A stretch of 64,000 nucleotides of DNA from CAVZCK01 sp963773735 (GCA_963773735.1 CAVZCK010000021.1:496001-560000), one strand, 5' to 3'; shown: positions 28,314 to 38,996, counted from the stretch's first letter. The notes: generated by a model from the sequence alone, not told the origin. Program-made: numbers and translations.

Positions 28314-29579
28314 GTGAGCAGTAAGTCAGCATTGTCCAATCCGCGCATATTCTATGGCTGGTTTGTCGTTGCCGCCGCCTTTGCCGTCACTTTCGTGGGC
28401 TTCGGCTGCGCTTATACGTTCAGCGCCTTTGCCGGGTCCTTGGAGAAGGATTTCGGGGCCTCCGCGGTTCGGTTTCCCTGGTGTTCTCGCTGGCCGGCTT
28501 TCTCTATTTCGGCCTCGGCATCGTCAGCGGCCCTCTCGCCGACCGCTGGGGCGCTCGCCGGCTGGCTATCCTCGGCATGATCCTGACCGGGACGGGCCTG
28601 GCGGTCGCCAGCACGGCCCGCAGCCTGGCGGAAGTCTACGCCGCATATGGGCTTGGCGTCGGACTTGGCGTCGGCTGCTCCTATGTTCCTGCCGTCGGCG
28701 CGGTGCAGCGCTGGTTTGTCAGACGCCGCGGCTTTGCCTCCGGCCTTGCTGTCAGCGGCATCGGTGTCGGCACGCTCGTCATGCCGCCCCTCGCCTCACT
28801 CTTCATTGAGCTTCTGGGTTGGCGCAACGCCTATCTCGTCCTCGGCGGTCTTGCCGCCGTCCTGGGCGCAGGAATGGCTCTCATGATCGAGAACGATCCC
28901 CGCGATCGCGGCTTGGGTCCGGACGGCGATCCGCCGCAATCGGGCGCGCAGTCGGTGCGGCCGGCAGGGGCCTCGATGAGCGAGGCGATCAGATCGAGGC
29001 GGTTCATCGGTCTTTATGCCGCCTGCCTGATCTGCTCATTCGGGCTGTTTGTTCCCTTCGTTCACCTCGTCCCCTACGCGCTGGATCACGGCGTCCCGCA
29101 GTCTTCGGCGGTCCTGCTTCTGGGCGCGATTGGTGTCGGCAGCACCGCCGGGCGCTTCTTGCTCGGCGGCCTGGCCGACCGGATGGGCCGCCAGCTTGCC
29201 CTATTGGCGATGTTTCTGGGCATGGCGCTCGCATCGTCGTTTGGGCATTCTCGACCGGTGTTTGGGCGCTCGCCGCCTTCGCCTTTACCTACGGCGTATT
29301 CTACGGCGGATTCGTCGCGCTGCTTCCGGCGCTGGTCATGGACGATTTCGGCGGACGAAACGTCAGCGGCATCATCGGCGTTCTCTATACGAGCGTGGCG
29401 TTCGGCACCTTGATCGGTCCCAGCGCCGCCGGATTCGCCTTCGATGTCAGCCACAGCTACACGCTGCCGATATTTGCCAGTGCCTGCGCCAAATGGTCGC
29501 TGCCGGCATCATGGCGGGCACGGCGAAGGCGCCGTCAACGCTCTATTCTTCCGGTTCGGTGGTGAATTGGAGCGGGTAG
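28314..29579 (+). CDS. MFS transporter (OFA/monocarboxylate-like), several frameshifts
   Basis: GTG 28314 (VSSKSALSNPRIFYGWFVVAAA) follows GGAGG at proper spacing. The first frame ends near 28485, the second runs GFLYFGLGIVSGPLADRWGARRL to about 29230, and two further changes complete helices 10-12. IFYGWFVV at the start and FVPFVHLVPYALDHG in the middle are typical of oxalate:formate antiporter-type MFS carriers. About 12 transmembrane helices over roughly 420 residues. It is divergent from the ArsR-type gene and probably controlled by it. The 3' end overlaps the convergent clpS gene by a few tens of bases. Confidence 0.75.
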
Positions 29580-29847
29580 CCTTGCTGCGGCCGGCCTCCG
29601 TTGCCCGCGTTGCCTTGGTCTCGGCAATGTCCTTGGCGTAGACGGCGACAACGCATACGCCGCGCCGATGTGCGGTGATCATCACCCGATAGGCCTGATC
29701 CTCGCTCATGCGGAATTCCGCCTTGAGCACCGTGACGACGAATTCGCGGGGCGTGAAATCGTCGTTGACGAGGATCACCTTATGCAGGCGCGGTCGCTGC
29801 GTTTTCGGCCGGACCCTGGTACGCGGCTGGGTTATGACGTTTTTCAT
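29543..29847 (-). CDS. clpS: ClpS, ATP-dependent Clp protease adaptor (one frameshift)
   Basis: The core (HKVILVNDDFTPREFVVTVL, then A-Y-x-V-M and HRRGVCVVAVYAKDIAETKA) is the ClpS fold, with the NDD and HxxG residues that bind N-degron side chains. The open frame runs to 29509, but a one-base shift near 29585 yields the expected ending GYPLQFTTEPEE and a stop at 29543, giving about 101 residues. ClpS delivers N-end-rule substrates to ClpAP. No clpA gene follows, so this is a free-standing copy. Confidence 0.85.
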
Positions 29848-30210
29848 CGAAGACGTCGCTGTAATCTCAGCCGAACACTATAGCTTCCGCCATTCCGGAA
29901 CGTCCACTCACGCAGCCGCGACCGCGCCAATGGGCCAAGGGCAGCCGCTCATTGTGGGAGATTCACGAAGCCCCATCGCCTAGCGCATCGCTGCGTTTAT
30001 AGGAATCAGAGGTCGTCTCCTGGCGCCGTCGCGGACCCCGGCTCGCTGACCGGGGCAGGCGGCCGTCAGGCCGAGCCGGGACCCCTCGGCCTATCCGCAA
30101 TTTTGTGCCGCGCAGTTAAGGCTATTAGGCCCCGGCTCTTACGGCCGGGGCGACGTCAGATAGGTTGCTGCACCTCGCTCATGATTGCCGCCAAAGCGGT
30201 AGAACTCGCA
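29848..30210. other. Intergenic region, mostly repeat DNA
   Basis: Upstream region of clpS and downstream region of the ABC ATPase gene (both on the minus strand). Apart from the CCCGG-rich repeat at about 30008-30160, no gene is supported. Confidence 0.5.
30008..30160. repeat. Dispersed intergenic repeat, copy 1
   Basis: Contains GTCAGGCCGAGCCGGGACCC, which is nearly identical in the repeat at 35816, and ends in CCCCGGC...GGCCGGGGCGACG. The paired C- and G-rich blocks form hairpins. Related sequences lie at 35816 and 41626. This is a common type of extragenic repeat in Bradyrhizobium-like genomes (recall, not searched). Confidence 0.65.
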
Positions 30211-31269
30211 CTAATAGATCCAGAGGTCGTCCTTGGGAAACTCGATCCAGTAGCGACCCTGCTGAAGCGCGGCCGGAGAGTGTGCAAGCAGGGCAATTCC
30301 ATCGCCGCGGAACAGGTGCTCCCAGTGGCTGCCGAGGTACATCGATGTCGCCAGATCCAGCGCGATCCGGTTCGCGCCCGGCTCGGACGCCAACCGCACT
30401 GCTTCCAGCCGAATGATGGCGGAGGCCTTTTCGCCCGGCGATTTCGGGCCGCAGCGCTCCCGGCCGGTCAAGCTGGTCGGGCCGACCTTTATCGTCGCGT
30501 AGCCGTCGTTCACCGCCTCGATCGTGCCGTCGATGCGGTTGTTGATGCCCATGAATTCCGCGGTGAACAGCGTTTGCGGGTTGTATAGATCCTTGGGGCG
30601 GCCGTCCTGCTCGACGACGCCGCCGTTGAGCAGGAGGACGCGGTCGGCGAGCGCGATGGCCTCGACCTGGTCGTGGGTCACGCAGAGCGCGGCGAGGACC
30701 GAGGTCGCGCGATCAGCGTCCGCAAGCAGGCACGGGCCTCGTCGCGCAGTTTCGCATCGAGGTTCGAGAGCGGCTCGTCGAGCAGGATCACGGGCGGCTC
30801 GTAGACGAAGGCGCGGGCGATCGCGACGCGCTGCTGCTGGCCGCCCGAGAGTTGGTGGGGAAAGCGCTGCCCGAGATGGCCCAGGCCGAGGCGACCCAGG
30901 GCTTCGCTTCACCCGCCGATCGATCTCGGTCGCGGATGCCCCTGCGCAATCGAAGGGCATAGGCAACGTTTTCGAAGACCGTCTTATGCGGCCATAGCGC
31001 GTAGGACTGGAACACCAGACCGAGACCGCGCTGCTCCGCGGCCAGTTCGATGCCGCGCCCGCATCGAGCAGCGTCCGTTCGCCGATCGTGATCTTGCCCG
31101 GATAGGGCCGCTCAAGCCCCGCCACGCAGCGAAGCAGCGTGGTCTTGCCGCTGCCGGAGGGGCCGAGGAGAGCGATGATCTCGCCCGGCACGGCCGTGAA
31201 CGAGACGTTCTTTAAAATGTCGATGCCGCCCAGACGGACGGCCAGGTTCTCGACGACCAGATCAGGCAT
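30211..31269 (-). CDS. ABC importer ATP-binding protein, iron(III)/polyamine (FbpC/PotA) type, frameshifted
   Basis: Starts MPDLVVENLAVRLGG at 31269. Walker A GPSGSGKTTLLRC is in the first frame. A second frame supplies the Q-loop FQSYALWPHKTVFENV, and the signature (LSGGQQQR-like) and Walker B regions are scrambled by further shifts. The H-loop CVTHDQVEAIALADRV and a TOBE-like C-terminal domain (TIKVGPTSLTGR, ...IRLEAVRLAS) are readable to the stop. Full length is about 350 residues. The start overlaps the stop of the permease gene. With permease and binding protein upstream it forms a complete three-gene importer. Confidence 0.75.
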   Translation of the reverse strand: MPDLVVENLAVRLGGIDILKNVSFTAVPGEIIALLGPSGSGKTTLLRCVAGLERPYPGKITIGERTLLDAGAASNWPRSSAVSVWCSSPTRYGRIRRSSKTLPMPFDCAGASATEIDRRVKRSPGSPRPGPSRAALSPPTLGRPAAARRDRPRLRLRAARDPARRAALEPRCETARRGPCLLADADRATSVLAALCVTHDQVEAIALADRVLLLNGGVVEQDGRPKDLYNPQTLFTAEFMGINNRIDGTIEAVNDGYATIKVGPTSLTGRERCGPKSPGEKASAIIRLEAVRLASEPGANRIALDLATSMYLGSHWEHLFRGDGIALLAHSPAALQQGRYWIEFPKDDLWIY

Positions 31270-32940
31270 GGAGGCGGATCCCCAGGCGCAGCGCCACGGC
31301 GAGTCCGAGCGCGATGATGAGCGACATTGACGACCGACAGTGCGGAAACGAGATCGACCGCGCCCGTGCCCCAGAGGGAGACGAGCAGCGAGCCGATCAC
31401 CTCGGTTCCGGGACCGAGCAGATAGACGCCCGTCGAGTACTCGCGCACGAAGATCAGGAAGATCAGCAGCCAAGCCGCCAGCATGCCGTTTCGAACGAGC
31501 GGCAGCGTGACGTCGCGCTTGACCTTGAGATCGGTCGCGCCGGTCGTGCGCGGCCGCTTCTTCGAGTTCGGGTCCGATCTGAAGGAGCGTGCCCTGGACC
31601 AGCCGCATGCCATAGGCGAGCCAGACGATGGTATAGGCCAGCCAGACGGAGAACATGGTCTGGCGCAGCGGCGTCAATGGCTTGACGAACAGGAAGATCC
31701 AGAAGATCGCCAGGCCGGCGACGATCCCCGGCATGGCGCGGGGGGCGAGCGCCAGATAGTCGACCACGCGCACCCATCTCGACTGCCAGCGGTGGACCGA
31801 CAGCGCCAAGGCCGTGTAGCAGGCCACCGCGGCTGCCCCACCGATGATGCCCACACCCAAGGTGTTGAGGATACCGCGGACGATGTTGGGATAGTCCAGA
31901 AGCTCGCGATAGTGCTGCAGCGTGAGCACGTCGAGCAGAATGCACGCCTTCCCCCCAGCGAGACGACGAAGGAGCGCAGCACGATGCCGCCGATGGGAAC
32001 GACCACGGTGACGAGCGCCCACAGAAGGATCACGCCAAGTGCCAGCCAGCGCGAAGGGCCGAGCCGCAAGGGTTCGATCTTGACGCCCTTGCCGCGCATC
32101 GACTACGTAGCGGCCGGCATTGCGCAGCAGGCGGCGCTGCAGCGCGACAAGCGGGGTCGATGATCGAATGATCACCACCACGACCACCGCCATCAGCTGA
32201 TAGCGGCGTGCCCAATATGTTGGTCAGCTTGTAGAGATAGGTGGTGAGGACGAGGCGCTGCTGCGGATCGCCCAGCACGAGCGGCAGACCAAAGAGCTCG
32301 AAGCCAAGGAAGAAAACCAGCACGCTGGCGAATGCGATCGACGGCCGGACCATCGGCAGGCTGACACGCCAGAGCCACCCGGAACGGAGAGGCGCCGGCG
32401 ATGCGCGCCGCCTCCTCGACATCGCTGCCGATGCCGCGCAGGCGGCGGCCGGTGTAGAGATAGACATGTGGAACATGGGTCAGACCGGCGATCACGATCA
32501 GCGCGGCAGCGAGTAGATGTCCCAGGGGGACCACGCCGATGACATCCTTCCACCCAAGTCGAGACGATGCCGACCGGCCCGGCAACCACGATAGCCGAAG
32601 GCAAGCACGACCGCCGATGTGAAGATCGGCACGAGCAGCAGCATCTCGATGAACTGCCCGGCCCGGCACATCCGTGCGGACCATGATGAAGGCCAGCACT
32701 GTGCCGAGCGGAACAGCGATCACCGTCATGCCCGCGGCCAGAGGCCAGCGTGGTCCAGTAGCGCACGCCAGAAGTCGGGGTCCTCCAACACGAACCGGTA
32801 GGCGTCGAGCGTGAACTGCGCCTCGGTGTGAAGAACGGGTCATAGAAAGCTCTGATAGACGACGAGCAGGATCGGAGCACCAGAATTGCGATGGCTGCGA
32901 TCGCAGGATCACCAACCGGCGAGCCAGACCGGACGGCATG
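31262..32940 (-). CDS. ABC importer permease, FbpB/PotB-PotC fused type, heavily frameshifted
   Basis: Fragments of a two-part permease (about 560 residues) lie in all three minus-strand frames between MPSGLARRL (near 32940) and a TGA at 31262. Recognisable segments: AVPLGTVLAFIMVRTDVPGR, LTHVPHVYLYT with the first EAA loop (VEEAARIAGASPFR), WALVTVVVPIGGIVLRSF, and the second EAA loop (ELEEAAA...GATDLKVKRDVTLPLVRNG). Iron(III)-type permeases of this length carry two permease domains in one chain. At least six indels are needed, the highest density in the window. It may be non-functional or simply poorly sequenced. Confidence 0.6.
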
Positions 32941-32949
32941 GCGACGCGC

Positions 32950-34052
32950 TCATTTTCCCGCATGCGCCGCTTGCCACTTCTTGATGAAAGCGAGGCGCTC
33001 GATCTGTTCAGGTTTTCGAGGAGCTCGTTCGATCGCAACCGGCCGCACCTTGTCCCCAAGCGGCGGTGCCCTTGGCGGTCGCCACGCCCTCGACGTCGTC
33101 TCGGACGGCATGCAGATCGGCCTGGTTGGCGAAAATCGTCCTGGCCCTCCTTGGACAGGAGAAAGTCCAGGAACAGTTTGCCCGCGTTCGGCGCCTTGGC
33201 CTTTGCCGAGATGAATGCGACGCGCGAGGTGACGAGGGTGTAGTCGCTGGGCAGTACCCAGCCGATGCTGGGATCCTTCTTCTCCGCGCGATCGCGTAAG
33301 AGCCGAAGATATCATAGGCGATGAGATGCTCGCCCGAACCGACCCGCTCGAGCATCGCGCCGCCGATGGTATAGACTTGATCTGCGCCTTGCCGAACGCC
33401 CGGAACAGATCCCAGGCTTGCGGCCATGCGGCCGCGTCCTGCGTGAGCTGCAGGAAGCCGACGCCCGAGCGTTCGGGGTCGTAGGCGGTGACCTTGCCGG
33501 TGTAGTCCTGGGTCTTGGTCTGCAGCAGTTTGAGCAGATCGGCGTGGCTCTTGGGCACGTCGCCCGCCGGCACGAGCCGCTTGTTGTAGACGATCGCCAG
33601 AGGCTCGGCGGTCGTGCCATAGGCTTGGTCCTTCCAGTCGGCCCATTTCGGTAGGCTGGCCTTCTCCGCCGAGACATAGGTCAGCGCGTTACCTCGGCGA
33701 CGAGCTTCACCTGAAGATCCATCGCCGACGACCACAGCACGTCGCCGGTGCCGGCCCCGGCCGCCATCTCCGCAATGAAACGGTTGTAGAGTTCGGTCGA
33801 ATTCAGATCATTATATTCGATCTTGATACCGTACAGGCTCTCGAAATCCTTGATCAGCGGCGACGCCGCCTTGGCGTCGGTGGTGGAATAGACGACGAGC
33901 GTGCCCTCTGCCTTCGCCGCCGCGATCGTCTTGGCATAGTCAGCAGGATAGCCCGGAGGTGTCTGCCCCAGGGCTGCTCCGCCCGTGGAAAGAGTTAGTG
34001 CAACAGCGACAGCGGCCGCCCTCCATTTGCCGATCGGCTTGCCCAAATCCAT
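32950..34052 (-). CDS. ABC importer binding protein, iron(III)/2-aminoethylphosphonate type (frameshifted)
   Basis: MDLGKPIGKW at 34052 follows GGGAGA and begins a signal peptide ending near GGAALGQ. The mature start GTLVVYSTTDAKAASPLIKD and FESLYGIKIEYNDLNSTELYNRF is typical of AfuA/FutA-like binding proteins. After a shift near 33690 the chain continues with YVSAEKASLPKWADWKDQAY and EPLAIVYNKRLV. More shifts occur near 33370-33100, and it ends IERLAFIKKWQAAHAGK. Reconstructed length is about 365 residues. It heads the operon with the permease and ATPase. The ligand could be Fe(III), a polyamine or a phosphonate; sequence alone does not decide. Confidence 0.7.
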
Positions 34053-34541
34053 GCTCACTCTCCCTTGCGTTTCCTCGCGGCCGGTCCGCCATGAAGCCCG
34101 GAGATCCGGACCTGCCAATTTTCACTCTGATTTGGCCGCTCACCCCCGACCGCCCGCGCGTCCGCGACAGGCGTCGGCGCCCCGTGCTCAAAGCCTGTGG
34201 CCGTATGTCAGCAACGCGGCATGATAGGCTGTACGTTTGCCGAAATCCAGTAGATTTCAGGCGCGCAGCACCATTTAAGTTGCGAAATGTCAATTCAAAT
34301 TCACGATCGGGTCGTCCACCGCAACGGCGTTTGCGACCGGCGCAAAAACTGCGGTGGCGCCGGCCATCCGCTGCCCATCCCTGCCACATGGGCCGGCTAA
34401 TTTGCACGCCTTGGGGTGATCGGCGCAGTGGCCGCCGCCCTCCTAACGACGGCGGTCCCATCAACGTGACCAGTCCGGCGCGGAATGCGGCGGCGGTCAA
34501 ACGTTAGGATTCAGAAGCTTCCTCAAAGAAGGTCGAGCGCC
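34053..34541. other. Intergenic region, no supported gene
   Basis: Lies between divergent genes (binding protein on the minus strand, ccmI on the plus strand). Around 34220-34320 the base composition drops to AT-rich, with a short inverted repeat GAAATC...GATTTC, so promoters are likely there. I cannot assign them precisely. Confidence 0.4.
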
Positions 34542-35804
34542 ATGACCCTTTGGCCCGTTTTTACCCTGCTGATCGCCCTGGCCTCGGCGATCGCAGCGCT
34601 CCTCGTGCTCCAGCGCGGCGGCAACCCGGCGAGCAGCGTTTCAGGGCTCGAAGCCTACAAGGGCCAGCTTGCGGAGATCGAACGCAAGAAGACGCTGGGC
34701 CTGATGGACGAGAGAAACGCCGATACTGCCCGCGCGGAGATCGAAAAGCGCATTCTCGCCAGCCGCTCTTCGTGAGACCCCGGCGCGGCCGGTCGCCGGC
34801 GGAACTATCTGGCCGCTTCGGGCAGATTAGCGGCGGCCGTCGCGATCGGCTCGGCCGGACTTTACTGGGTCTTCGGCCCAGCAGAGCCGTCTGACGCGCA
34901 AATCCAGATGCCCGCCGAACTCGAAGGCGGCCCCGGCTGGGCGCAGCGCGCGGTGGCGACGCAGGCGGCGCCGCAGCCGCAATCGACACAGCAGACGCAA
35001 TCGGCGCCCACGGGCAGCCGCTTGCGGATGTCGGCACGATGATCAAGCGCCTGGAACAGCGCCTTGAGGCCAATCCGAGCGATCCTAATGGCTGGCGGAT
35101 GCTCGGCTGGTCCTACTTCAACACCGAGCGCTTCGCGGACGCCGTCAAAGCCTATGGCCGCGCGGTCGATTTGCAGAAGGACAATCCCACGCTCCGGTCC
35201 CTCTATGGCGAGGCGATGGTGAAGGCGGCGGGCGACATGGTGACCAAGGAAGCGCTTGCGGTCTTTGAAAATATCATCGCCGTCGACCCCAGCGACGAGC
35301 GCGCCCGCTATTTCAAGGGCCTCGCGAAAGCTCAGCAGGGAGACAATCGGGGCGCGCTCGACGACTGGATCGCGCTCTATAAGGCTGCCCCCGCGGACGC
35401 TGAATGGGTCGGCGATCTGCGCACGCATATTCAGGAGGTGGCGCAGCGGAGTGGGATCGATCTTGGCGATCGCCTGGTGAAGCCCGCAGCCGGCGAGCCT
35501 ACCTGCTCCCCTCTCAGGGCCCCGGTGCCGAGGATGTGGAGGAGGCGAGCAGCTACGCTCAGGACCGCAATACCATGGTGCAGGGCATGGTCGAGCGTCT
35601 GGCAAGCCGGCTCGATGCCTCGCCCGAGGATGCCGATGGCTGGATCGTTTCATGCTGATCCGCTCGCGCATGGTGCTAAATCAGCCGGATGAGGCGCGCA
35701 CCGCGCTTGAGCGCGCGCAAAAGGTGTTTGCCAACGCGCCGGACATGCTCACGCGCGTCACGCAGGCCGCTCAGGCACTTGGCGCCTCGCCCGCCGCGCA
35801 ATGA
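34542..35804 (+). CDS. ccmI: CcmI/CycH, c-type cytochrome biogenesis TPR protein (several frameshifts)
   Basis: MTLWPVFTLLIALASAIAAL gives the first transmembrane helix, followed by GLEAYKGQLAEIERKKTLGL, the conserved CcmI motif. A shift near 34775 leads through the second helix (AAVAIGSAGLYWVFG) to the TPR part (LEANPSDPNGWRMLGWSYF, KAYGRAVDLQKDNPTL, VFENIIAVDPSDERARYFKG). Two further shifts near 35510 and 35650 join the C-terminal TPRs, ending ALGASPAAQ. CcmI binds apocytochrome c for haem ligation on the periplasmic side. It is normally in an operon with ccmE/ccmF/ccmH; here no ccm gene is adjacent, so it stands alone. Confidence 0.85.
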
Positions 35805-35815
35805 ATATCGGAATT

Positions 35816-35958
35816 CAGAGGACATCCCGTCTCGCGTCGTCCCGGACGGCCCTCAGGCCGAGCCGGGACCCAGATCATATTTCAGCAAACTCATACCAAG
35901 ACGCCAAGCGAGTGGGCCCCGGGTCTCGCTCCGCTTGCCCGGGGCGACGCAGAAGATG
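35816..35958. repeat. Dispersed intergenic repeat, copy 2
   Basis: CTCAGGCCGAGCCGGGACCC matches copy 1 at about 30070 with one difference, and the distal end CCCCGGGTCTCGC...GCCCGGGGCGACGCAG forms a GC-rich hairpin. It directly follows ccmI. Confidence 0.65.
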
Positions 35959-36281
35959 TCGTTGCGCCTTGCAAATCCCACCGCCAGAGCGGCAAGGCAT
36001 TGACCGCCATTAAAGGCACGCCGCTCTATGTCTCGCCAATGCCGGGCGCTGGAACGCCGCTGCAAGGAGATCAAGGATCGCCGGCGCAACGATTTCGATC
36101 GCCTTACTAAGATCATCGAGCTTCGGCTTCTCATCGGTGCTTGAAAGCATTGGCAATCCGATCGGCGAAGCGTGATACCTGATTGCAAAAGGGAAACCGA
36201 CCATGCCCTTTGGTGAGAGGAGGCTCGCTTCATGCGCAACAATCTCCCGCGCCCGCCGGCAGATGGCCGCATATTGTTAGG
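35959..36281. other. Intergenic region before the LysR gene
   Basis: About 320 bases. A short minus-strand frame (36010-36150) has no family match or ribosome binding site and is not called. The LysR promoter should lie near the end, but no clear T-N11-A site could be fixed. Confidence 0.4.
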
Positions 36282-37223
36282 GTGAAGCCTGTGCGTGATG
36301 CTCCTGAGCTTTCGCGCCTCGTCGAACTCCGGCACCTCCGCTATTTTCTGGCGCTTGCCGAGGCGCGGAGTTTTACCCACGCCGCCGAACGGCTGAACAT
36401 CACGCAGCCGACGCTGTCCCATCAGATCAAGCGGCTCGAGACCGCGATCGGCGCCGTTCTTTCGAGCGCCGGCTGAAGACGTCGAACTCGCCGGCCGGCA
36501 CCTGCTGCGCCCCTATTGCGAGCGTATTCTGAAAGAGATCGAGCTCGGGGCGCTGGCGCTCTCGGAGCTGGAGGGCCTCATGCGCGGCACGCTGCGCATG
36601 GGCGTGTCGCACTCCTTTTCCAGTTCGACGCTGCCGAACACGCTGGCCGAATTCGCCTCGCACTACCCTGGTGTGCGTGTCGTTGCGCGGGTGGTGCCGC
36701 ATCTCGAAATGGAACAAGCCCTGGTCGCGGGCGAACTCGATCTGGCGGTCGCTTATGTTTCCGACAATGCCGAGCATATCGCGGCAGAAACGCTCACCGA
36801 GGAGCAGCTTGTTCTCTTGGTCGGGTCGGCGCACCCCTGGGCCGGCCGCAAATCGGTGCCGATGCGCGCGCTGGCCGAGATCCCGCTCATCCTGCTGACC
36901 TCGGAATTCGCGGCGCGGCAGTTCGTCGACAGCCGCTTTACCGAAGCGCGTCTGCCGGCCAACATTGTGCTGGAGATGAACGCCGTCGAGCCGATCCTCG
37001 CCACGGTCCGCAACTCGAAATTTGCCACGTCTTGTCCGATGGCGCGATTCCGGAGACCAAGGGCGTGCATATCATCCGTCTGCAAGATCCGGTTCCGCGC
37101 CGGACCCTGGCGATCCTCTGGCGGCGCCATGGGCATCGCTCGGCCGCCGCCGAACGCATGGCGGAGATGATCCGGGCAACTTACGGCGTTTCCGAGAAGG
37201 CCCGGGCGAGGGGTCATAGATGA
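36282..37223 (+). CDS. LysR-family transcriptional regulator (two frameshifts)
   Basis: From GTG 36282 the winged helix reads LRHLRYFLALAEARSFTHAA and LNITQPTLSHQIKRLE, the classic LysR HTH. A shift near 36465 connects to the linker helix (ELAGRHLLRPYCERILKEIE) and the effector domain (GTLRMGVSHSFSSSTLPNTL, ELDLAVAYVSDNAEHIAAE). A second shift near 37020 leads to the C-terminus ending KARARGHR. About 312 residues. It lies 180 bases before, and in the same direction as, the NitT/TauT-type importer genes and is the likely activator of that catabolic locus. Confidence 0.8.
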
Positions 37224-37405
37224 GGTCTATCGATCCGATAATTTCTATTCATTTGTGTCGCCATCGCCAGGGCGTAGACTTTTACGATAAGCAATAAGAC
37301 ATTAGGGAGACGCCTAGCGATGCAAGATCGGCAATGCTCGCCGCGGGGCCGGATCGCGCCTCGCCTCCGCTCGATCTTCGTTTCGCCGGCCGGACCGAAA
37401 GAGCC

Positions 37406-38158
37406 ATGGCCGACGGAATTCAGGTTAAAGGGGTCAGCTTCGAATACAATGGGGGCTCCAAGCCCGTGCTCGCCGTCAAGGAAGCGAGCTTCGAAGTCGC
37501 GCCGTCAGAGTTTCTCAGCATCGTCGGCCCGAGCGGTTGCGGCAAGACCACCATTTTGAACATGCTGGCCGGGTTTCTTACGCCGACGCGCGGCGAGATC
37601 CGCATTGGCGGCAAGCCCATCGAAGAGACCAAGACCAATCGCGGCGTCGTGTTTCAGGATTTCGCCCAGCTTTTCCCTTGGCGCACCGCGCGCGCGAATG
37701 TCGAGTTCGGCTTGGAGATGCGGAGCATTCCCGAGCTCGAGCGGCAGGCGACTGCGATGGAATTTCTTCGCCTCGTCGGACTTGAGCCCTTCGCCCATGT
37801 CTATCCGCATCAGCTCTCCGGCGGGATGCAGCAGCGCGTCGCTATCGCCCGTGCACTTGCTTATAACCCCGGCGTGCTGCTGATGGACGAGCCCTTCGCG
37901 GCGCTCGACGCCATGACCCGCGACGACATGCAGCAATTGCTCACCGATGTCTGGCAAAAGACCAAGAAGACCATCGTCTACATCACGCACAATGTCGCCG
38001 AGGCGGTCTATCTCGGCGACAAGGTAATCGTGCTCAACGCACACCCGGGCACGATCAAGGCCGAGCTCACGCTTGATCTGCCGCGCCCGCGCGATCCGCT
38101 CAGCGAGCCGTTCATCGAAAGCCAGCGCGAAATCATGCGTCATCTGTATTCACACTGA
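37406..38158 (+). CDS. ABC importer ATP-binding protein, NitT/TauT type
   Basis: The start MADGIQVKGVSFEYNGG at 37406 is preferred over the upstream in-frame codon at 37334 because the ABC domain begins there. Walker A GPSGCGKTT, Q-loop FQDFAQLFPW, signature LSGGMQQR, Walker B VLLMDEPFAALD and H-loop YITHNVAEA are all intact in 250 residues. It is the first gene of an importer whose binding proteins and two permeases follow on the same strand. Confidence 0.9.
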   Translation: MADGIQVKGVSFEYNGGSKPVLAVKEASFEVAPSEFLSIVGPSGCGKTTILNMLAGFLTPTRGEIRIGGKPIEETKTNRGVVFQDFAQLFPWRTARANVEFGLEMRSIPELERQATAMEFLRLVGLEPFAHVYPHQLSGGMQQRVAIARALAYNPGVLLMDEPFAALDAMTRDDMQQLLTDVWQKTKKTIVYITHNVAEAVYLGDKVIVLNAHPGTIKAELTLDLPRPRDPLSEPFIESQREIMRHLYSH

Positions 38159-38170
38159 CGGGGGACAGTC

Positions 38171-38926
38171 ATGCGTAAGTTGATCCTAGGTGCAATCTTC
38201 CTCTGCTTCGCCGCGGCGCCGGCGGCGGCAGCTGAGGTCGTGGTGTTCTGCCCCGGCGCCGTGCAGACGGTGGTGCGCGAGCTGGTGAAATCCTACGAAC
38301 AGCAGAGCGGCAACAGCGTGAAATTCGAGTTCGGCACCGCCGGCGCGGTCGCAAAGAAGGTAGAGGAGGGTGCGTCCGGTGACGTCGTATTGGCGACCGA
38401 CAAGGGGCTCGCTGCGCTTGCCAAGGATGGCAAAGTGGACGCCGCAAGCATCCGCGACCTCGGCAGTATGGGCGTCGGCGTCGCGGTCAAGGCCGGCGCA
38501 CCGAAGCCGGACATCCACGACGTCAACTCATTCAAGAAGTCGATGCTGGCCGTACGTTCGATCATGTACGCCAATCCCGCCAAGGGCGGCCAAAGCGGCA
38601 TACACATCGCCAAGGTCTTCGCGCAGATTGGCCTCGACAAGCTGATTAAGTCTAAATTGCAGCTGCGCGACCGCGGTCCCGATGGCCTTAAAGAAGTGGC
38701 AAAGGGCGATATCGAGATTGGCCTTGGCCAGATCAGCGAAATTATCGCCAACAAGGACGTGGTGTTGGTCGGGCCGTTTCCGCCGGCCATCCAGGGCTCG
38801 GTCACTTTCTCCGCCGCAGTGCACAGCGCGGCAAAGGATAAGGATGCGGCCAAGGCGCTAATCGAGGTGCTGACCTCACCGGCGGCGAAGGAAAAATTCA
38901 AGACCTTCGGCTTCACGGTGAGCTGA
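38171..38926 (+). CDS. ModA-like extracellular binding protein
   Basis: An intact 251-residue frame with a signal peptide (MRKLILGAIFLCFAAAPAAAA). The fold is that of the molybdate-type/SBP_bac_11 group: VVVFCPGAVQTVVRELVKSY, KFEFGTAGAVAKKVEEGASGDVVLAT, and IEIGLGQISEI near the end. The family binds oxyanions, but many ModA-like proteins in catabolic loci bind organic acids. It lies 12 bases after the ATPase gene and 70 bases before a second, unrelated binding protein. This importer therefore seems to have two receptors, or the ModA-like protein has a separate sensing role. Confidence 0.75.
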   Translation: MRKLILGAIFLCFAAAPAAAAEVVVFCPGAVQTVVRELVKSYEQQSGNSVKFEFGTAGAVAKKVEEGASGDVVLATDKGLAALAKDGKVDAASIRDLGSMGVGVAVKAGAPKPDIHDVNSFKKSMLAVRSIMYANPAKGGQSGIHIAKVFAQIGLDKLIKSKLQLRDRGPDGLKEVAKGDIEIGLGQISEIIANKDVVLVGPFPPAIQGSVTFSAAVHSAAKDKDAAKALIEVLTSPAAKEKFKTFGFTVS

Positions 38927-38996
38927 CGGGAGACAAGAAGCAAGCACCTGCAAATATCTTCAAGGGAAGAAACAACGTTCAAATCCGGAGGAAACA

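Noticed and set aside
29509..29542. Longer ClpS ending as a novel C-terminal extension
   Set aside because: A one-base shift restores the standard family ending, so the extension is an out-of-frame artefact.
36010..36150. Small minus-strand gene upstream of LysR
   Set aside because: No ribosome binding site, no recognisable domain, and its start context is poor.
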